Positions 8,837-18,092 of a DNA stretch of 64,000 nt are shown in pieces; within the stretch, counting starts at the first letter, position 1, and each line of letters opens with the position of its first letter. The notes under the pieces were generated by a model. It was not told the origin of the DNA. It worked only from the letters and a program-made list of their open reading frames with translations, and did not search any database. Position numbers and translations under genes: made by a program. The stretch spans positions 124,001 to 188,000 of the forward strand of contig CAWEWH010000003.1 of assembly GCA_963812775.1 (NCBI GenBank), read 5' to 3'. Source of the stretch: CAWEWH01 sp963812775. GTDB lineage: Bacteria > Pseudomonadota > Alphaproteobacteria > Rhizobiales > Beijerinckiaceae.

Positions 8837-9862
8837 ATGAGGCGACACGGCGAACGTTGCACGACACTCCTGCGGCTGGCCCTGACGGGCCTCGCCCTTG
8901 CCGCGGCCTCGCAAGCCCTCGCGGCCGACAAGGTCTCGTTCGGCACCAACTGGCTGGCGGAGGCCGAGCACGGCGGCTACTACCAGGCCGTCGCCGACGG
9001 CACCTACGCCAAGTACGGCCTCGACGTGACCATCGTGTCGGGCGGTCCCAACGCCAACAACCGCCTCTTGCTCACCGCCGGGCGCCTCGACTTCTACATG
9101 GGCGCCAACATGATCCAGGCCTTCTCGGCGGTCGAGGAGAACATCCCGACCGTCGTCATCGCCGCCATCTTCCAAAAGGAACCGCAGGTGCTGCTGACGC
9201 GTCCCGGCGTCGGGCTCGACAAATGGGACGACCTCAAGAAGGCGACGACCATCTTCGTGTCCAAGGAGGGACTCGCCTCGTACTTCCAGTGGATGAAGGC
9301 GGAGTTCGGCTTCAGGGAAGAGCAGACGAAACCCTACACGTTCAACGCGGCGCCGTTCCTTGCCGACAAGAATTCCGCCATGCAGGGCTATGTCACGTCC
9401 GAGCCCCTCGCTGTGGAACGCGAGGGCAAGTTCAAGCCCAACATCTTCCTCCTCGCCGATTACGGTTTCGACACCTATTCGACCACCATCGAGACGCGCC
9501 GCGACGTGATCGACAAGAACCCCGATCTGGTGAAGCGCTTCGTCGAGGCGTCCGTCGTCGGCTGGTACAACTACCTCTACGGCGACAACGGCAAGGGCAA
9601 CGCGGCGATCAAGAAGAGCAATCCCGACATGGACGACGCGCAGCTCGCCTTCTCCATCGCCAAGCTGAAGGAATACGGCATCGTCGACAGCGGCGACACG
9701 CTGAAGTTCGGCATCGGCGCCATGACGGACGAGCGCATGAAGAGCTTCTTCGACAAGATGGTGAAGGCCGGCCTCATCAAGGCGAGCCTCGACTACAAGC
9801 GCAGCTACACGCTGCAATTCGTCAACAAAGGCGTCGGCCTGGATCTCAGGCCAAAAAATTGA
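8837..9862 (+). CDS. ABC transporter substrate-binding protein, NMT1/THI5-like
   Basis: A 341-residue periplasmic binding protein with a Sec signal peptide (charged start, hydrophobic LRLALTGLALAAASQALA, cleavage near AADKVS). The mature part begins with KVSFGTNWLAEAEHGGYYQA and has NMT1-type features (short-lobe GGPNANNRLLLTAGRLDFYMG), the family that binds thiamine/riboflavin precursors, sulfonates or nitriles. GGGAGG lies about 8 bp before the ATG. No permease or ATPase is adjacent, so it is an orphan receptor here; the next gene (22 bp downstream) is a flavoprotein. Confidence 0.8.
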   Translation: MRRHGERCTTLLRLALTGLALAAASQALAADKVSFGTNWLAEAEHGGYYQAVADGTYAKYGLDVTIVSGGPNANNRLLLTAGRLDFYMGANMIQAFSAVEENIPTVVIAAIFQKEPQVLLTRPGVGLDKWDDLKKATTIFVSKEGLASYFQWMKAEFGFREEQTKPYTFNAAPFLADKNSAMQGYVTSEPLAVEREGKFKPNIFLLADYGFDTYSTTIETRRDVIDKNPDLVKRFVEASVVGWYNYLYGDNGKGNAAIKKSNPDMDDAQLAFSIAKLKEYGIVDSGDTLKFGIGAMTDERMKSFFDKMVKAGLIKASLDYKRSYTLQFVNKGVGLDLRPKN

Positions 9863-9883
9863 CGTGACGCGAAAGCCCTGACC

Positions 9884-11041
9884 ATGGCGGGCGCCGACAT
9901 CCTGGCCGCCGTCGCGGCGCTCGTGCCGACGGTCCGCGCCCGCGCCGACGAGATCGAGGCCGCCCGCCGCCTGCCCGCCGACCTGGCTCAGTCCCTGGCC
10001 GCGGCCGGGCTGTTCCGCGCCGCCGTGCCGAAGAGCCTGGGCGGCCTCGAGCTCGAACCAGCGGTCATCTTCACGGCGCTCGAGACGCTCGGCCGCGCCG
10101 ATGCCTCGGTCGGCTGGTGCGCCATGATCGGCGCCACCTCGGCGGTCACCGCCGCCTATCTGGCGCCCGACGTGGCGCGCGAGATCTACGGCCGCCCGGA
10201 CGTCATCACCGGCGGCGTCTTTGCGCCGGCCGGCAAGGCGGCGGCCGACGGCGACCACTATGTCGTCAGCGGCCGCTGGCCGTGGGCCTCCGGCTCGGCC
10301 AACTGCCATTGGCTGATGGGCGGCAGCGTCGTGGTGGAGGGCGGCGTGACGCGCCTGCTGCCGAGCGGCGGTCCCGATGCGCGCATGCTGCTGTTCCCGG
10401 CCGAGGCGGCGACGCTCATCGACACCTGGCACGTCGCAGGCCTCTGCGGCACGGGCTCCGGCGAGATGGCGGTCGACAAGCTGCGCGTGCCGAAGGCACA
10501 CTCGGTCTCGCTCATCACCGACAAGCCGGTGGCCGAGGGCCCGCTTTATGCTTTTCCGGTGTTCGGCCTCCTGGCGCTCGGCATCGCGTCCGTCATGCTG
10601 GGCAATGCCCGCGCCGCCATCGACGATCTCGTGGCGCTGGCCGGCGCCAAGACGCCGCAGGCGTCGCGCCGCACGCTTGCCGAGCGCCCCGCCGCGCAGG
10701 CGGCGGTTGCCGACGCCGATGCGAGGCTGCGCGCCGCACGGGCGTTTTTCTACGAGGCCGTCGCGCAGGCCTGGGCCAAAGCGCAGGACGACGGCGAGAT
10801 CGCACTCGCCGAACGGGCGGCGCTGCGGCTTGCCGCGACGCACGGAACGCGCACCGCCGCCGATGTGGCGCGTGCCATGTACGATCTCGGCGGCGGCTCC
10901 GCGCTCTTCCTCGCCTCGCCGCTGCAGCGGCGCTTTCGCGACGCCCATGCGGGCACGCAGCACATGATGGTAGCGCCGCCCACCTATGAGCTCACCGGCC
11001 GCGTGCTGCTCAACGTTCCGACCGACGCGCGGCAACTCTGA
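9884..11041 (+). CDS. Acyl-CoA dehydrogenase-fold flavoprotein (HpaH/DszC-like hydroxylase)
   Basis: A 385-residue protein with the three-part acyl-CoA dehydrogenase fold: N-terminal helices, a middle beta domain beginning GGVFAPAGKAAADGDHYVVSG with WPWASGSANCHW, and C-terminal helices. Sequences such as VGWCAMIGATSA and the ending HMMVAPPTYELTGRVLL place it in the group annotated as acyl-CoA dehydrogenase family or flavin-dependent monooxygenase (HpaH/DszC-like), which use reduced flavin and oxygen. Substrate unknown. It follows the orphan binding protein by 21 bp, suggesting co-transcription and perhaps import plus oxidation of one compound. It is convergent with chrA. Confidence 0.75.
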   Translation: MAGADILAAVAALVPTVRARADEIEAARRLPADLAQSLAAAGLFRAAVPKSLGGLELEPAVIFTALETLGRADASVGWCAMIGATSAVTAAYLAPDVAREIYGRPDVITGGVFAPAGKAAADGDHYVVSGRWPWASGSANCHWLMGGSVVVEGGVTRLLPSGGPDARMLLFPAEAATLIDTWHVAGLCGTGSGEMAVDKLRVPKAHSVSLITDKPVAEGPLYAFPVFGLLALGIASVMLGNARAAIDDLVALAGAKTPQASRRTLAERPAAQAAVADADARLRAARAFFYEAVAQAWAKAQDDGEIALAERAALRLAATHGTRTAADVARAMYDLGGGSALFLASPLQRRFRDAHAGTQHMMVAPPTYELTGRVLLNVPTDARQL

Positions 11042-11059
11042 TTTCGGGATCATGCGCCG

Positions 11060-12412
11060 CTAGCCGCGCAACCCCGAAAGCGTCAACGCGGCACCTGCCG
11101 CCGCCAGCACCGCGACCGTGAACACGACGCCGCGGTGCCAGATGAAGATCAAGGCCACGGCCAGCGCCGAGAGCGCGAGCGCGTCGAGCCGTATGCTGGC
11201 CGGCTCGACGAAGATCAGATGCAGCGGCCCGACGACGGTCTCGCGCACCGTCCTGAACAGCACATTGAGGGCAAACCACAGCGCCAGATGCGCGACCACA
11301 CCCACCACGGCGGCCGTGATGGCCGCGAGCGCCCCGGCGATGCGCGGGTTGCGCCTCAGATCATCGAGGAACGGCGCGCCGGCGAAAATCCACAGGAACG
11401 ACGGCGCAAACGTCACCCACACGGTCATGACGGCGCCGAGCGTGGCGGCGGTAAGCGGCGAGAGCTGCCCCGGCGCCCGCATGGCGGCCAGGAAGCCGAC
11501 GAACTGGTTGACCAGGATGGTCGGGCCCGGCGTCGTCTCGGCAAGCCCGAGACCGTCGATCATCTCGGCGGCGCCCACCCAATGCTTGGCGTTGACGGCC
11601 TCGTCGGCGAGGTAGGCGAGGACCGCATAGGCGCCCCCGAAGGTGATGACGGCGAGCTTCGAGAAAAACAGGCCGAGCTCGACGAGGATGTGGCCGGCGC
11701 CGAGAAACAGCGCCGCCGCCACCACCGGCGCCCACCACACCGCGAGCCATGCGAGCGCCGAGGCGCCGGCCTCCCGCGCCCGGCTGGCCAGCGAGCGTGT
11801 CGAGGGGGCGCCGTCGATGCCCTTCAGCGACAAGAGATCCGGGCGGCGCGGCGCGAGCGCGACGCCGAGGACACCTGCCGCCAGGATGACCAGCGGGAAT
11901 GGCACCTTGAGCACCAGGAAGGCGAGGAAGGCGGCAACCGAGAGCGCGACAAGCAGCCACGTCTTCATGGCGCGCCGTCCGATGCGGATGACGGCTTCCG
12001 CCACGATGGCGAGCACCGCCGCCTTGATGCCGAAAAAGATGCCGTCGATGAGCGGCACGCCGCTGCCCAGCACGTAAAGCAGCGACAGGCCGAGCATGAA
12101 GACGGCGCCCGGGATGACGAACAGCAGCCCCGCCACCAGCCCGCCGCGCACCCCGTGCATGAGCCAGCCGAGATAGGTGGCGAGCTGCTGCGCCTCCGGG
12201 CCCGGCAGCAGCGTGCAGTAGTTGAGCGCGTCGAGGAAACGGCGCTCGTCGACCCAGCGCCGTTCGTCGACCACGAAGCGGTGCAGCATGGCGATCTGGC
12301 CGGCGGCGCCGCCGAACGACAGGACGCCGACCTTGGCCCACAGCCGTGTCGCCTCGGCGAAGCTCGGCGCCGCGATGTCGGGAGCCGCCGCACTCATGGG
12401 AACGTCCGCCAT
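11060..12412 (-). CDS. chrA: Chromate efflux transporter ChrA
   Basis: A 450-residue, two-domain (long-chain) CHR transporter. Each half has the family signature: KVGVLSFGGAAGQIAMLHR in the N-terminal half and KLAVITFGGAYAVLAYLADE in the C-terminal half. The paired motifs LLPGPEAQQLATYLGWL and ETTPGPTILVNQFVGFLAA are also present. It exports chromate, exploiting similarity to sulfate. The start at 12412 lies 4 bp after the stop of the rhodanese-ChrB gene, so the two form an operon with the upstream protein translated first. Another ATG 15 bp downstream is possible. Confidence 0.92.
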   Translation of the reverse strand: MADVPMSAAAPDIAAPSFAEATRLWAKVGVLSFGGAAGQIAMLHRFVVDERRWVDERRFLDALNYCTLLPGPEAQQLATYLGWLMHGVRGGLVAGLLFVIPGAVFMLGLSLLYVLGSGVPLIDGIFFGIKAAVLAIVAEAVIRIGRRAMKTWLLVALSVAAFLAFLVLKVPFPLVILAAGVLGVALAPRRPDLLSLKGIDGAPSTRSLASRAREAGASALAWLAVWWAPVVAAALFLGAGHILVELGLFFSKLAVITFGGAYAVLAYLADEAVNAKHWVGAAEMIDGLGLAETTPGPTILVNQFVGFLAAMRAPGQLSPLTAATLGAVMTVWVTFAPSFLWIFAGAPFLDDLRRNPRIAGALAAITAAVVGVVAHLALWFALNVLFRTVRETVVGPLHLIFVEPASIRLDALALSALAVALIFIWHRGVVFTVAVLAAAGAALTLSGLRG

Positions 12413-12416
12413 GGCG

Positions 12417-13241
12417 TCACGCCGCCCGCGGCCAATTGTGCCGCTCCTCCTTGGCGTGGCGCAGCCAGGCGTAGAGCCCGTCATAGACGACAAGGCCCTC
12501 GCGCAGCACGGCGTGATCGTCGTCGCCATGGCGGGCCGAGATGCCGAGCGCCACGGCGAGCAGCCCGGCGCATTGCGGCGCGAGATCGGGCCGGCTGGTG
12601 TCGGCGCCGCGCACGATGACGGCGAGATCGGCGAGCGCCGGGTCGGCAAGGCCGAACGTCTTGAGCAGCGTATCGAAGGAGCAGAGCGGTCCGTCGTGCT
12701 CGATGGGCGCGCCCGGCAGGTCGAAGGCGATGCCGCCCACGTCCTTGGCCACATTGAGCGCCTGGTCGGGATCGACGTAGAGGATCAGCGCCTGATCGTC
12801 GAGGAAGCGGCGGATCAGCCACGGACACGCGACGCGGTCGATCTTCGGCCGCCGCCGTGTGACCCAGATGGTGGGCTTGTCGCCGAGCGTGACGCCGAGG
12901 GCTTCACGCTTCACCGTGGGTAGGGCGGCCGCCGTCCAGCCGTCGAAACCATGCTCGAGCGCCTGGGCGGCGGGGCCGCGCTCTCTCAAGCGCGCCACGA
13001 CGCCCTGGCTGCGGTTGTGGCCGTGCGCGCAGCTGACGACCACCGGGCGCGGCGCGGCCGCCGTGGCCTCGGCCATTGCCGCGTCGAGGTCGCGCAGGCG
13101 CGAGGTGGGGATGATGACGCCGCGCTCCTCGACGAGCGGCCGGCGCGTCACGTCGATGACGACGGGCGGAGAAGCGCCCGCCAGCGCGGCGGCGAGATCG
13201 GGAGCGGCGATGAAGAATGAATTCGGGAGCGGCGTGCCCAT
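12417..13241 (-). CDS. Rhodanese domain fused to chromate-resistance ChrB C-terminal domain
   Basis: A 274-residue two-domain protein. Residues 1-110 form a rhodanese fold with the active-site loop SCAHGHNRSQGV, a cysteine followed by a CHGHxRS-like loop. From residue 127 a ChrB C-terminal domain begins with the hallmark KIDRVACPWLIRRFLD and continues through HDGPLCSFDTLLKTFGL and HGDDDHAVLREGLVVYDGLYAW. The ATG at 13241 is preceded by GGAGG. It lies 4 bp upstream of chrA. Such fusions are found with chromate exporters; sensing or reduction is assumed rather than shown. A stand-alone ChrB C-terminal protein occurs 10 kb away. Confidence 0.85.
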   Translation of the reverse strand: MGTPLPNSFFIAAPDLAAALAGASPPVVIDVTRRPLVEERGVIIPTSRLRDLDAAMAEATAAAPRPVVVSCAHGHNRSQGVVARLRERGPAAQALEHGFDGWTAAALPTVKREALGVTLGDKPTIWVTRRRPKIDRVACPWLIRRFLDDQALILYVDPDQALNVAKDVGGIAFDLPGAPIEHDGPLCSFDTLLKTFGLADPALADLAVIVRGADTSRPDLAPQCAGLLAVALGISARHGDDDHAVLREGLVVYDGLYAWLRHAKEERHNWPRAA

Positions 13242-13355
13242 GCGAACCTCCAGACGGAAGTTGTGAGCGGGCTTGGGCACCGGCCTGAAGGGGCGCTCGC
13301 TCACCGCCCCTGTGGCGGCATGGATAGTGCAGCTTCGGCCTGCGCGCAACCGTGA

Positions 13356-14336
13356 TCAACGCCGCGGCTTCGGCGGCGTCGCCGGCACCGGCGTCTCCGG
13401 CACCGGCGTCAGCGGCCCCTTGCCGGCGAACCAGGCGACGAGATTGTCGGCCACGAGCTGGCCCATGGCGGTGCGCGTCGCGACCGACGCGGAGCCGACA
13501 TGCGGCAGCAGCACGACATTGTCCATGGCGACGAGGGCGGCCGGGACGTTGGGCTCGTCGGCGAACACGTCGAGGCCGGCGGCGCGGATCACCTTGTTGC
13601 GCAGCGCGGCGATGAGCGCCGTCTCGTCGACCACCGAGCCGCGCGCCACGTTGATGAGGATGCCGTCGCGGCCGAGCGCCTCCAGCACCGCCGCATCGAC
13701 GAGGTTCTTCGTGTCGGCGCCGCCCGGCGCCACCACGACCAGCATGTCGACGGCGCGCGCCATCCCGACAAGCGTGTCGTGGTAGGCATAGCCGACCTCC
13801 GGCTGGCGGCGGCGGCCGTGGTAGGCCACGTCGAGCCCGAAGGCCTCGCAGCGGCGCGCGATGGCCTTGCCGATGCGGCCGAGGCCGAGAATGCCGACGC
13901 GCCGGCCGCGCAGCGAGGCAGTGAGCGGATATTCGCCGCCGAGCCAGCGGCCCTCGCGCAGGTAGCGGTCGGCCTGCGGCAGCTCGCGCACGGTGGCCAG
14001 CATCAAGCCGAGGGTGAGATCGGCCACCTCCTCGGTGAGCACGTCGGGCGTATTGGTGACCACGATGCCCTTCCGGGCCGCGTATGCCACGTCGATATAG
14101 TCGTAGCCGACCCCGAAGCCGGCAATGATCTCGAGCTTCGGCAGGGCGTCGATGAACGGCCGGTCGACCGGCCGCAGATAGCTCGCCGCCACGCCGCGCG
14201 CCGCGCCGGCCGCCTTGGCGATGGTGGCGTTGGGGTCCGGGGCGTCGAAGACGCGGTGCATGATTGTGGCCTTGGCCAGCGTGTCGAGAGCCGGCTCGGC
14301 CAGGGGATGGATCACCAGAAGGTCGGGCTTGGTCAT
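13356..14336 (-). CDS. D-2-hydroxyacid dehydrogenase (NAD-dependent)
   Basis: A 326-residue protein with the D-isomer 2-hydroxyacid dehydrogenase fold. The Rossmann loop GILGLGRIGKAIARR lies near residue 150. The substrate arginine is in NVARGSVVDE, the second family signature, and the catalytic histidine is in VVLLPHVGSAS; a glutamate in DEPNVP completes the triad. The opening LPKLEIIAGFGVGYDYID is typical of hydroxypyruvate/glyoxylate reductases of this order. The last dozen residues are a Pro-rich tail. The start is ATG 14334-14336; the longer frame upstream lies in repeat DNA. Likely monocistronic. Confidence 0.85.
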   Translation of the reverse strand: MTKPDLLVIHPLAEPALDTLAKATIMHRVFDAPDPNATIAKAAGAARGVAASYLRPVDRPFIDALPKLEIIAGFGVGYDYIDVAYAARKGIVVTNTPDVLTEEVADLTLGLMLATVRELPQADRYLREGRWLGGEYPLTASLRGRRVGILGLGRIGKAIARRCEAFGLDVAYHGRRRQPEVGYAYHDTLVGMARAVDMLVVVAPGGADTKNLVDAAVLEALGRDGILINVARGSVVDETALIAALRNKVIRAAGLDVFADEPNVPAALVAMDNVVLLPHVGSASVATRTAMGQLVADNLVAWFAGKGPLTPVPETPVPATPPKPRR

Positions 14337-14460
14337 CGCTCTGTTGCGGGGTTCGACTATGCGGCCGATGTTTGGCACGGCACGGCCGCCTTGGACAGGC
14401 CGGCCGGCATCGGCTAGCGTCGGCGATCGTTTGAGTGAGTGCGGGTCGAGCGACTCGGAA

Positions 14461-14593
14461 TGATGCCTCCCCTTCAGGGGAGGGTGCCTCGCAGCGAAGC
14501 TGCGAGGCGGGTGGGGTCTGGAATGAACGATCGAACCAGACCCCCTCCGTCCGCGCTTTCGCGCGGCCACCTCCCCCTGAAGGGGGAGGATCA
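14461..14593. repeat. Dispersed palindromic repeat, copy 1 (compare 46734-46980)
   Basis: Nested inverted repeat in the gap before the UgpC gene: an outer CCTCCCCTTCAGGGGAGG unit, a GGTGGGGTCT arm, a mirrored AGACCCCCTC arm, and a closing CCTCCCCCTGAAGGGGGAGG unit. The same units in the same order flank a different core at 46.7-47.0 kb. This is the layout of REP/BIME-like intergenic elements of Hyphomicrobiales. It may fold as a hairpin in RNA and affect mRNA ends. Confidence 0.75.
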
Positions 14594-14634
14594 AGAGCGA
14601 ACGGCGCGAAGATCGCTGGAAAGGGGAAACGCTT

Positions 14635-15696
<1,062 letters not shown>

Positions 15697-15732
15697 GGCG
15701 GCGGGCGACCGCGCGCGCCCACCGGCCCGCAC

Positions 15733-15878
15733 TGTCCTCCCGGCCGAGCGAGCCCTTGCGAGCGAGAGCCGGGACCCAGTCCGTGGCGTCGATGCATCTC
15801 TGCCGCCTCGTCCTTCATCCGCATCTCGGAATGGGTCCCGGGTCTCGCCGCGCGAGGCGCGGCCCGTCCGGGATGACA
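15733..15878. repeat. Nested inverted-repeat intergenic element
   Basis: Outer arms TGTCCTCCCGG and CCGGGATGACA and inner arms GAGAGCCGGGACCCA (15764-15778) and TGGGTCCCGGGTCTC (15832-15846, 14 of 15 complementary) surround a core of about 50 bp. Elements with GGGACCCA/TGGGTCCC arms ending in GGGATGACA are common between genes in rhizobial relatives. No coding potential was recognised. Confidence 0.6.
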
Positions 15879-15964
15879 GTGGTGAGGTCACACCCTCTCG
15901 TTTTCGCGGTTCCTGCGAACCCGAAGTATGGGAGCGGTGCGGCCCGAATTCAGGAAGGGCCCAC

Positions 15965-16066
15965 GCGGGAGGTCCGAGCCTTTGGCGCCAGCCGGCGCGA
16001 GCGCTCGGTGAACGTTCAGTCACAAGAGAGGTGCCGGCCAACGCTTTGTCGGCCCGGACCTCCCGC
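15965..16066. other. Long imperfect hairpin, candidate structured RNA
   Basis: Arms 15965-15980 and 16051-16066 are complementary at 15 of 16 positions (GCGGGAGGTCCG-). Inside them GCCGGC pairs again, and the centre holds the palindrome TGAACGTTCA and GAGCGCTC. A 100-nt rod with a bulged middle recalls small regulatory RNAs such as 6S RNA, but no family motif was recognised. It lies in a 1-kb gap without genes; the strand is undecided. Confidence 0.35.
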
Positions 16067-16250
16067 GCACGGTGTTTTGTGGCCAGCACGCTTGACGAGA
16101 TCGCGCGTTGCCTCCCGCAACCGTCCACGGCGTTGACGTGCCGCTTCTCCCGACAGAGGGCCGGGTCGATCCGTAAAGCGCCTTAGGCCGCCCTTCCCCG
16201 TCTGCGAACGAGGGCTGAGGCCACCGCCCAACCCGCGCTGGCGTGTCCCG

Positions 16251-16300
16251 TGCGCATGATCCCGAAAAGTGTAAGCGGTTTTCGGGTCAGATCATGCGCA
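16251..16300. repeat. 50-bp palindromic repeat of the rhizobial intergenic type
   Basis: Perfect arms TGCGCATGAT and ATCATGCGCA enclose a second perfect pair, CCCGAAAA and TTTTCGGG. The pattern (GCATGATCCCGAAAA, spacer, TTTTCGG, ATCATGC) is a very common dispersed element in Bradyrhizobium and relatives. One copy was seen in this window. Confidence 0.75.
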
Positions 16301-16514
16301 ATCAAGACACCACCAGCGCAAAGCCATCGAGACATCGCCACGCGTCACCGTGGGTCCGCCTCTCTGCGGTCACCCACACTTGGCTCGCAAGGCCTTGCGC
16401 GCCCTTCCGGGGACCGGGTATTCCCAACATAGCCGTAAAGGCAACATGCGTCAAGCATTATTTCCCTTAATAAGAGAATTATCTTAGCGCACCATGCACC
16501 TCGCCTGACCGAAG
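16301..16514. other. Gene-poor stretch, AT-rich at its right end
   Basis: No gene is supported here. The right part (about 16440-16490) is AT-rich, with AAGCATTATTTCCCTTAATAAG, unlike its surroundings, and adjoins the nickel/cobalt exporter remnant. A promoter is possible but no clear -35/-10 pair was chosen. Confidence 0.3.
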
Positions 16515-16790
16515 CTGAGACACCATCGCCAAGCATGTAGATGCCAATCGAGGCGACCACGGCGATTGACGCAAGGGGCAACATTCCCAGCAAGCGCGCT
16601 GGAAACCTCAGACGATGCGATGCGTGCCGGACGCTCCAGGCGGCGGCGACGCCGATGCCCACCAAGGTGATGGCGAGCCCCAGGCTGAAGGCCGCGACGG
16701 TCGCCATCCCGAGCGTGAATTGTCCAAGCTGAAGGCAAATCAGGAGCACCGTGATGGAGGCGGGACACGGGATGAGCGACAGCGGGCTTG
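16515..16790 (-). pseudogene. Remnant of a NicO/RcnA-type nickel-cobalt exporter
   Basis: On the minus strand about 90 codons match the C-terminal part of NicO-family (RcnA-like) nickel/cobalt exporters: SLIPCPASITVLLICLQLGQ, then FTLGMATVAAFSLGLAITLV and AAWSVRHASHRLRFPARL, ending near GIYMLGDGV. These include the family's IPCP motif. Residues before and after do not fit the family, and no start or N-terminal membrane segments are present, so this is a truncated relic. It abuts, and slightly overlaps on the other strand, a peptidoglycan-binding fragment, indicating a rearrangement point near 16790. Confidence 0.6.
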
Positions 16791-17206
16791 ACGGTGACGC
16801 GCGGCGAGAGATCGGCATGCGGCTGAAGGCTCTCGGCTTCGAGCCGGGCAGCGTGAGCGGCAGATTTGGTCCTACCAACCGCCGCGCCATTGCCGCCTGG
16901 CAGACTTCTCGCCAGCTCCCCACCACCGGCTATCTCACCGCCCCACAGAAGCTGGTTCTGGAGACGCAGAGTGAGGAGGCCTACCAACTCGCTCTTGCGA
17001 CGCCGAGCGAGCCCTCAGTGACGAGCCGCAATGTCAGCCGTCGCGGCGGTGGCGGCGTCCGATCCGGCGAAGTGTCAGAGGTGCCGGTCGTCCGCCAGCG
17101 CCGAGTGGTGCGCGGCCAGGGCGGCTTCAATGCCGGCCACGTCGGCACCGCGCTCGGTATCATGGGTGCGATGCGTGGCGGGGGCGGAATGCGGTTTGGT
17201 TTCTGA
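16751..17206 (+). CDS. Peptidoglycan-binding (PG_binding_1) domain protein, probably truncated
   Basis: A 151-residue frame whose residues 17-62 form a PG_binding_1 domain: ARREIGMRLKALGFEPGSV, then GRFGPTNRRAIAAWQTSRQL and TTGYLT. The rest is a low-complexity Arg/Gly-rich tail ending GGGGMRFGF. In relatives this domain often closes longer proteins, so the N-terminus may be missing; no signal peptide is visible. The start could be the ATG at 16751 or 16772; both lie inside sequence antisense to the nickel exporter remnant, which suggests the gene was joined here by rearrangement. It may not be expressed. Confidence 0.5.
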   Translation: MMEAGHGMSDSGLDGDARREIGMRLKALGFEPGSVSGRFGPTNRRAIAAWQTSRQLPTTGYLTAPQKLVLETQSEEAYQLALATPSEPSVTSRNVSRRGGGGVRSGEVSEVPVVRQRRVVRGQGGFNAGHVGTALGIMGAMRGGGGMRFGF

Positions 17207-17256
17207 CGCGGCGTAAGTATCGCCCACTCGGAGTCCAGCTGGCCCCGCTTGAACTC

Positions 17257-17284
17257 CCCCGCCGCGCGGCGAGGCACGGCGGGG
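17257..17284. terminator. Hairpin between two convergent genes
   Basis: CCCCGCCG (17257-17264) and CGGCGGGG (17277-17284) form an 8-bp stem with a 12-base loop, followed on the plus strand by CTCGTTTGTT. It lies between the peptidoglycan-binding frame and the convergent RlpA-like gene and could end either transcript. Confidence 0.5.
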
Positions 17285-17351
17285 CTCGTTTGTTCTACGA
17301 CTATCCCCGCATGCTGCGAATAATTTCGACCAGACCCCGCCAAAGCGTGGC

Positions 17352-17684
17352 TTATCTCAGTTGCTCCACTGCGACCGTCGCGATGCCGCTCACGCCTATT
17401 GCTGATGCGGCCGCGATTGACAGATCGATGATCCGGCCCCGAACAAAAGGTCCACGATCATTGATGCGCACCACGATCGATCGATTGTTGGATCTGTTCG
17501 TCACCTTAGCTCGCGATCCGAAGGGCAGAGTTCGATGCGCCGCCGTCAGCGCGTTCATGTCGAAGCGCTCTCCGCTCGCTGTTTTTTTTCCGTGATGTGC
17601 CTTGGAATAGAGACTGGCGTTACCAGCCTCACACGCAACACTTGCAAACGAGAAGACGACAAATAAAATAGCAACCCGCAGCAT
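17352..17684 (-). CDS. Small RlpA-like double-psi beta-barrel protein
   Basis: A 110-residue exported protein: a hydrophobic signal (LRVAILFVVFSFASVACEA) followed by one RlpA-type double-psi beta-barrel. The diagnostic motifs are NASLYSKAHHGKKTASGERF, the LPFGSRAKVTN strand and VVRINDRGPFVRGRIIDLS, with the DRGPF aspartate that is catalytic in lytic transglycosylases of this family. It lacks the SPOR domain of full-length RlpA, as many short alphaproteobacterial versions do. The likely role is cutting or binding peptidoglycan in the periplasm. The start is ATG at 17684. Confidence 0.8.
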   Translation of the reverse strand: MLRVAILFVVFSFASVACEAGNASLYSKAHHGKKTASGERFDMNALTAAHRTLPFGSRAKVTNRSNNRSIVVRINDRGPFVRGRIIDLSIAAASAIGVSGIATVAVEQLR

Positions 17685-17768
17685 GGAGAGGTGAACTCCG
17701 TCGTTCGCCCATGGCCACGAAGACAACGGATAACTGCAACCACTGTTCCATTCGCCCTTGAAACCCAC

Positions 17769-18092
17769 CTAGGGTCAGTCGCGTGCAGCGGGGATGAAAG
17801 CGGCGAGGATTCACTCCATACAACCGCCTACAACCTGCACGAAACAAACATTCCCGAAGGCCGTTGAGTTGTCGCCGGAGGGTGCAAAGTCCCATCCTCT
17901 CCTCTCGGCAGGACTGCCGCGCCGCCGGTGCTCCCCTAAGGGCCCCCCGGCGGTCCACCAACTACACCGTCTACAGACCTACTGCTTGAAACAGGGCGCA
18001 CTCGGTGTCTTTTACGTTGGCTACTTGCTAACGGATTCGAAACAACATCGATGAGACAGTGCTGCAGCGAGGTATTGGCATCAAGGAACATT
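17769..18092. other. Intergenic region without a recognised gene
   Basis: Between the RlpA-like gene and the repeat-rich gene on the opposite strand. Short open frames here show no family similarity and no good ribosome site. It probably holds divergent promoters; none was placed with confidence. Confidence 0.3.

Noticed and set aside
6962..11053. 1363-codon open frame on the minus strand
   Set aside because: It is antisense to OpgG, the binding protein and the flavoprotein, all well conserved; long antisense frames arise from high-GC codon bias.
17900..17990. CCA-containing stretch resembling a tRNA end (GGTCCACCA near 17951)
   Set aside because: No cloverleaf could be drawn; anticodon and T arms are missing.
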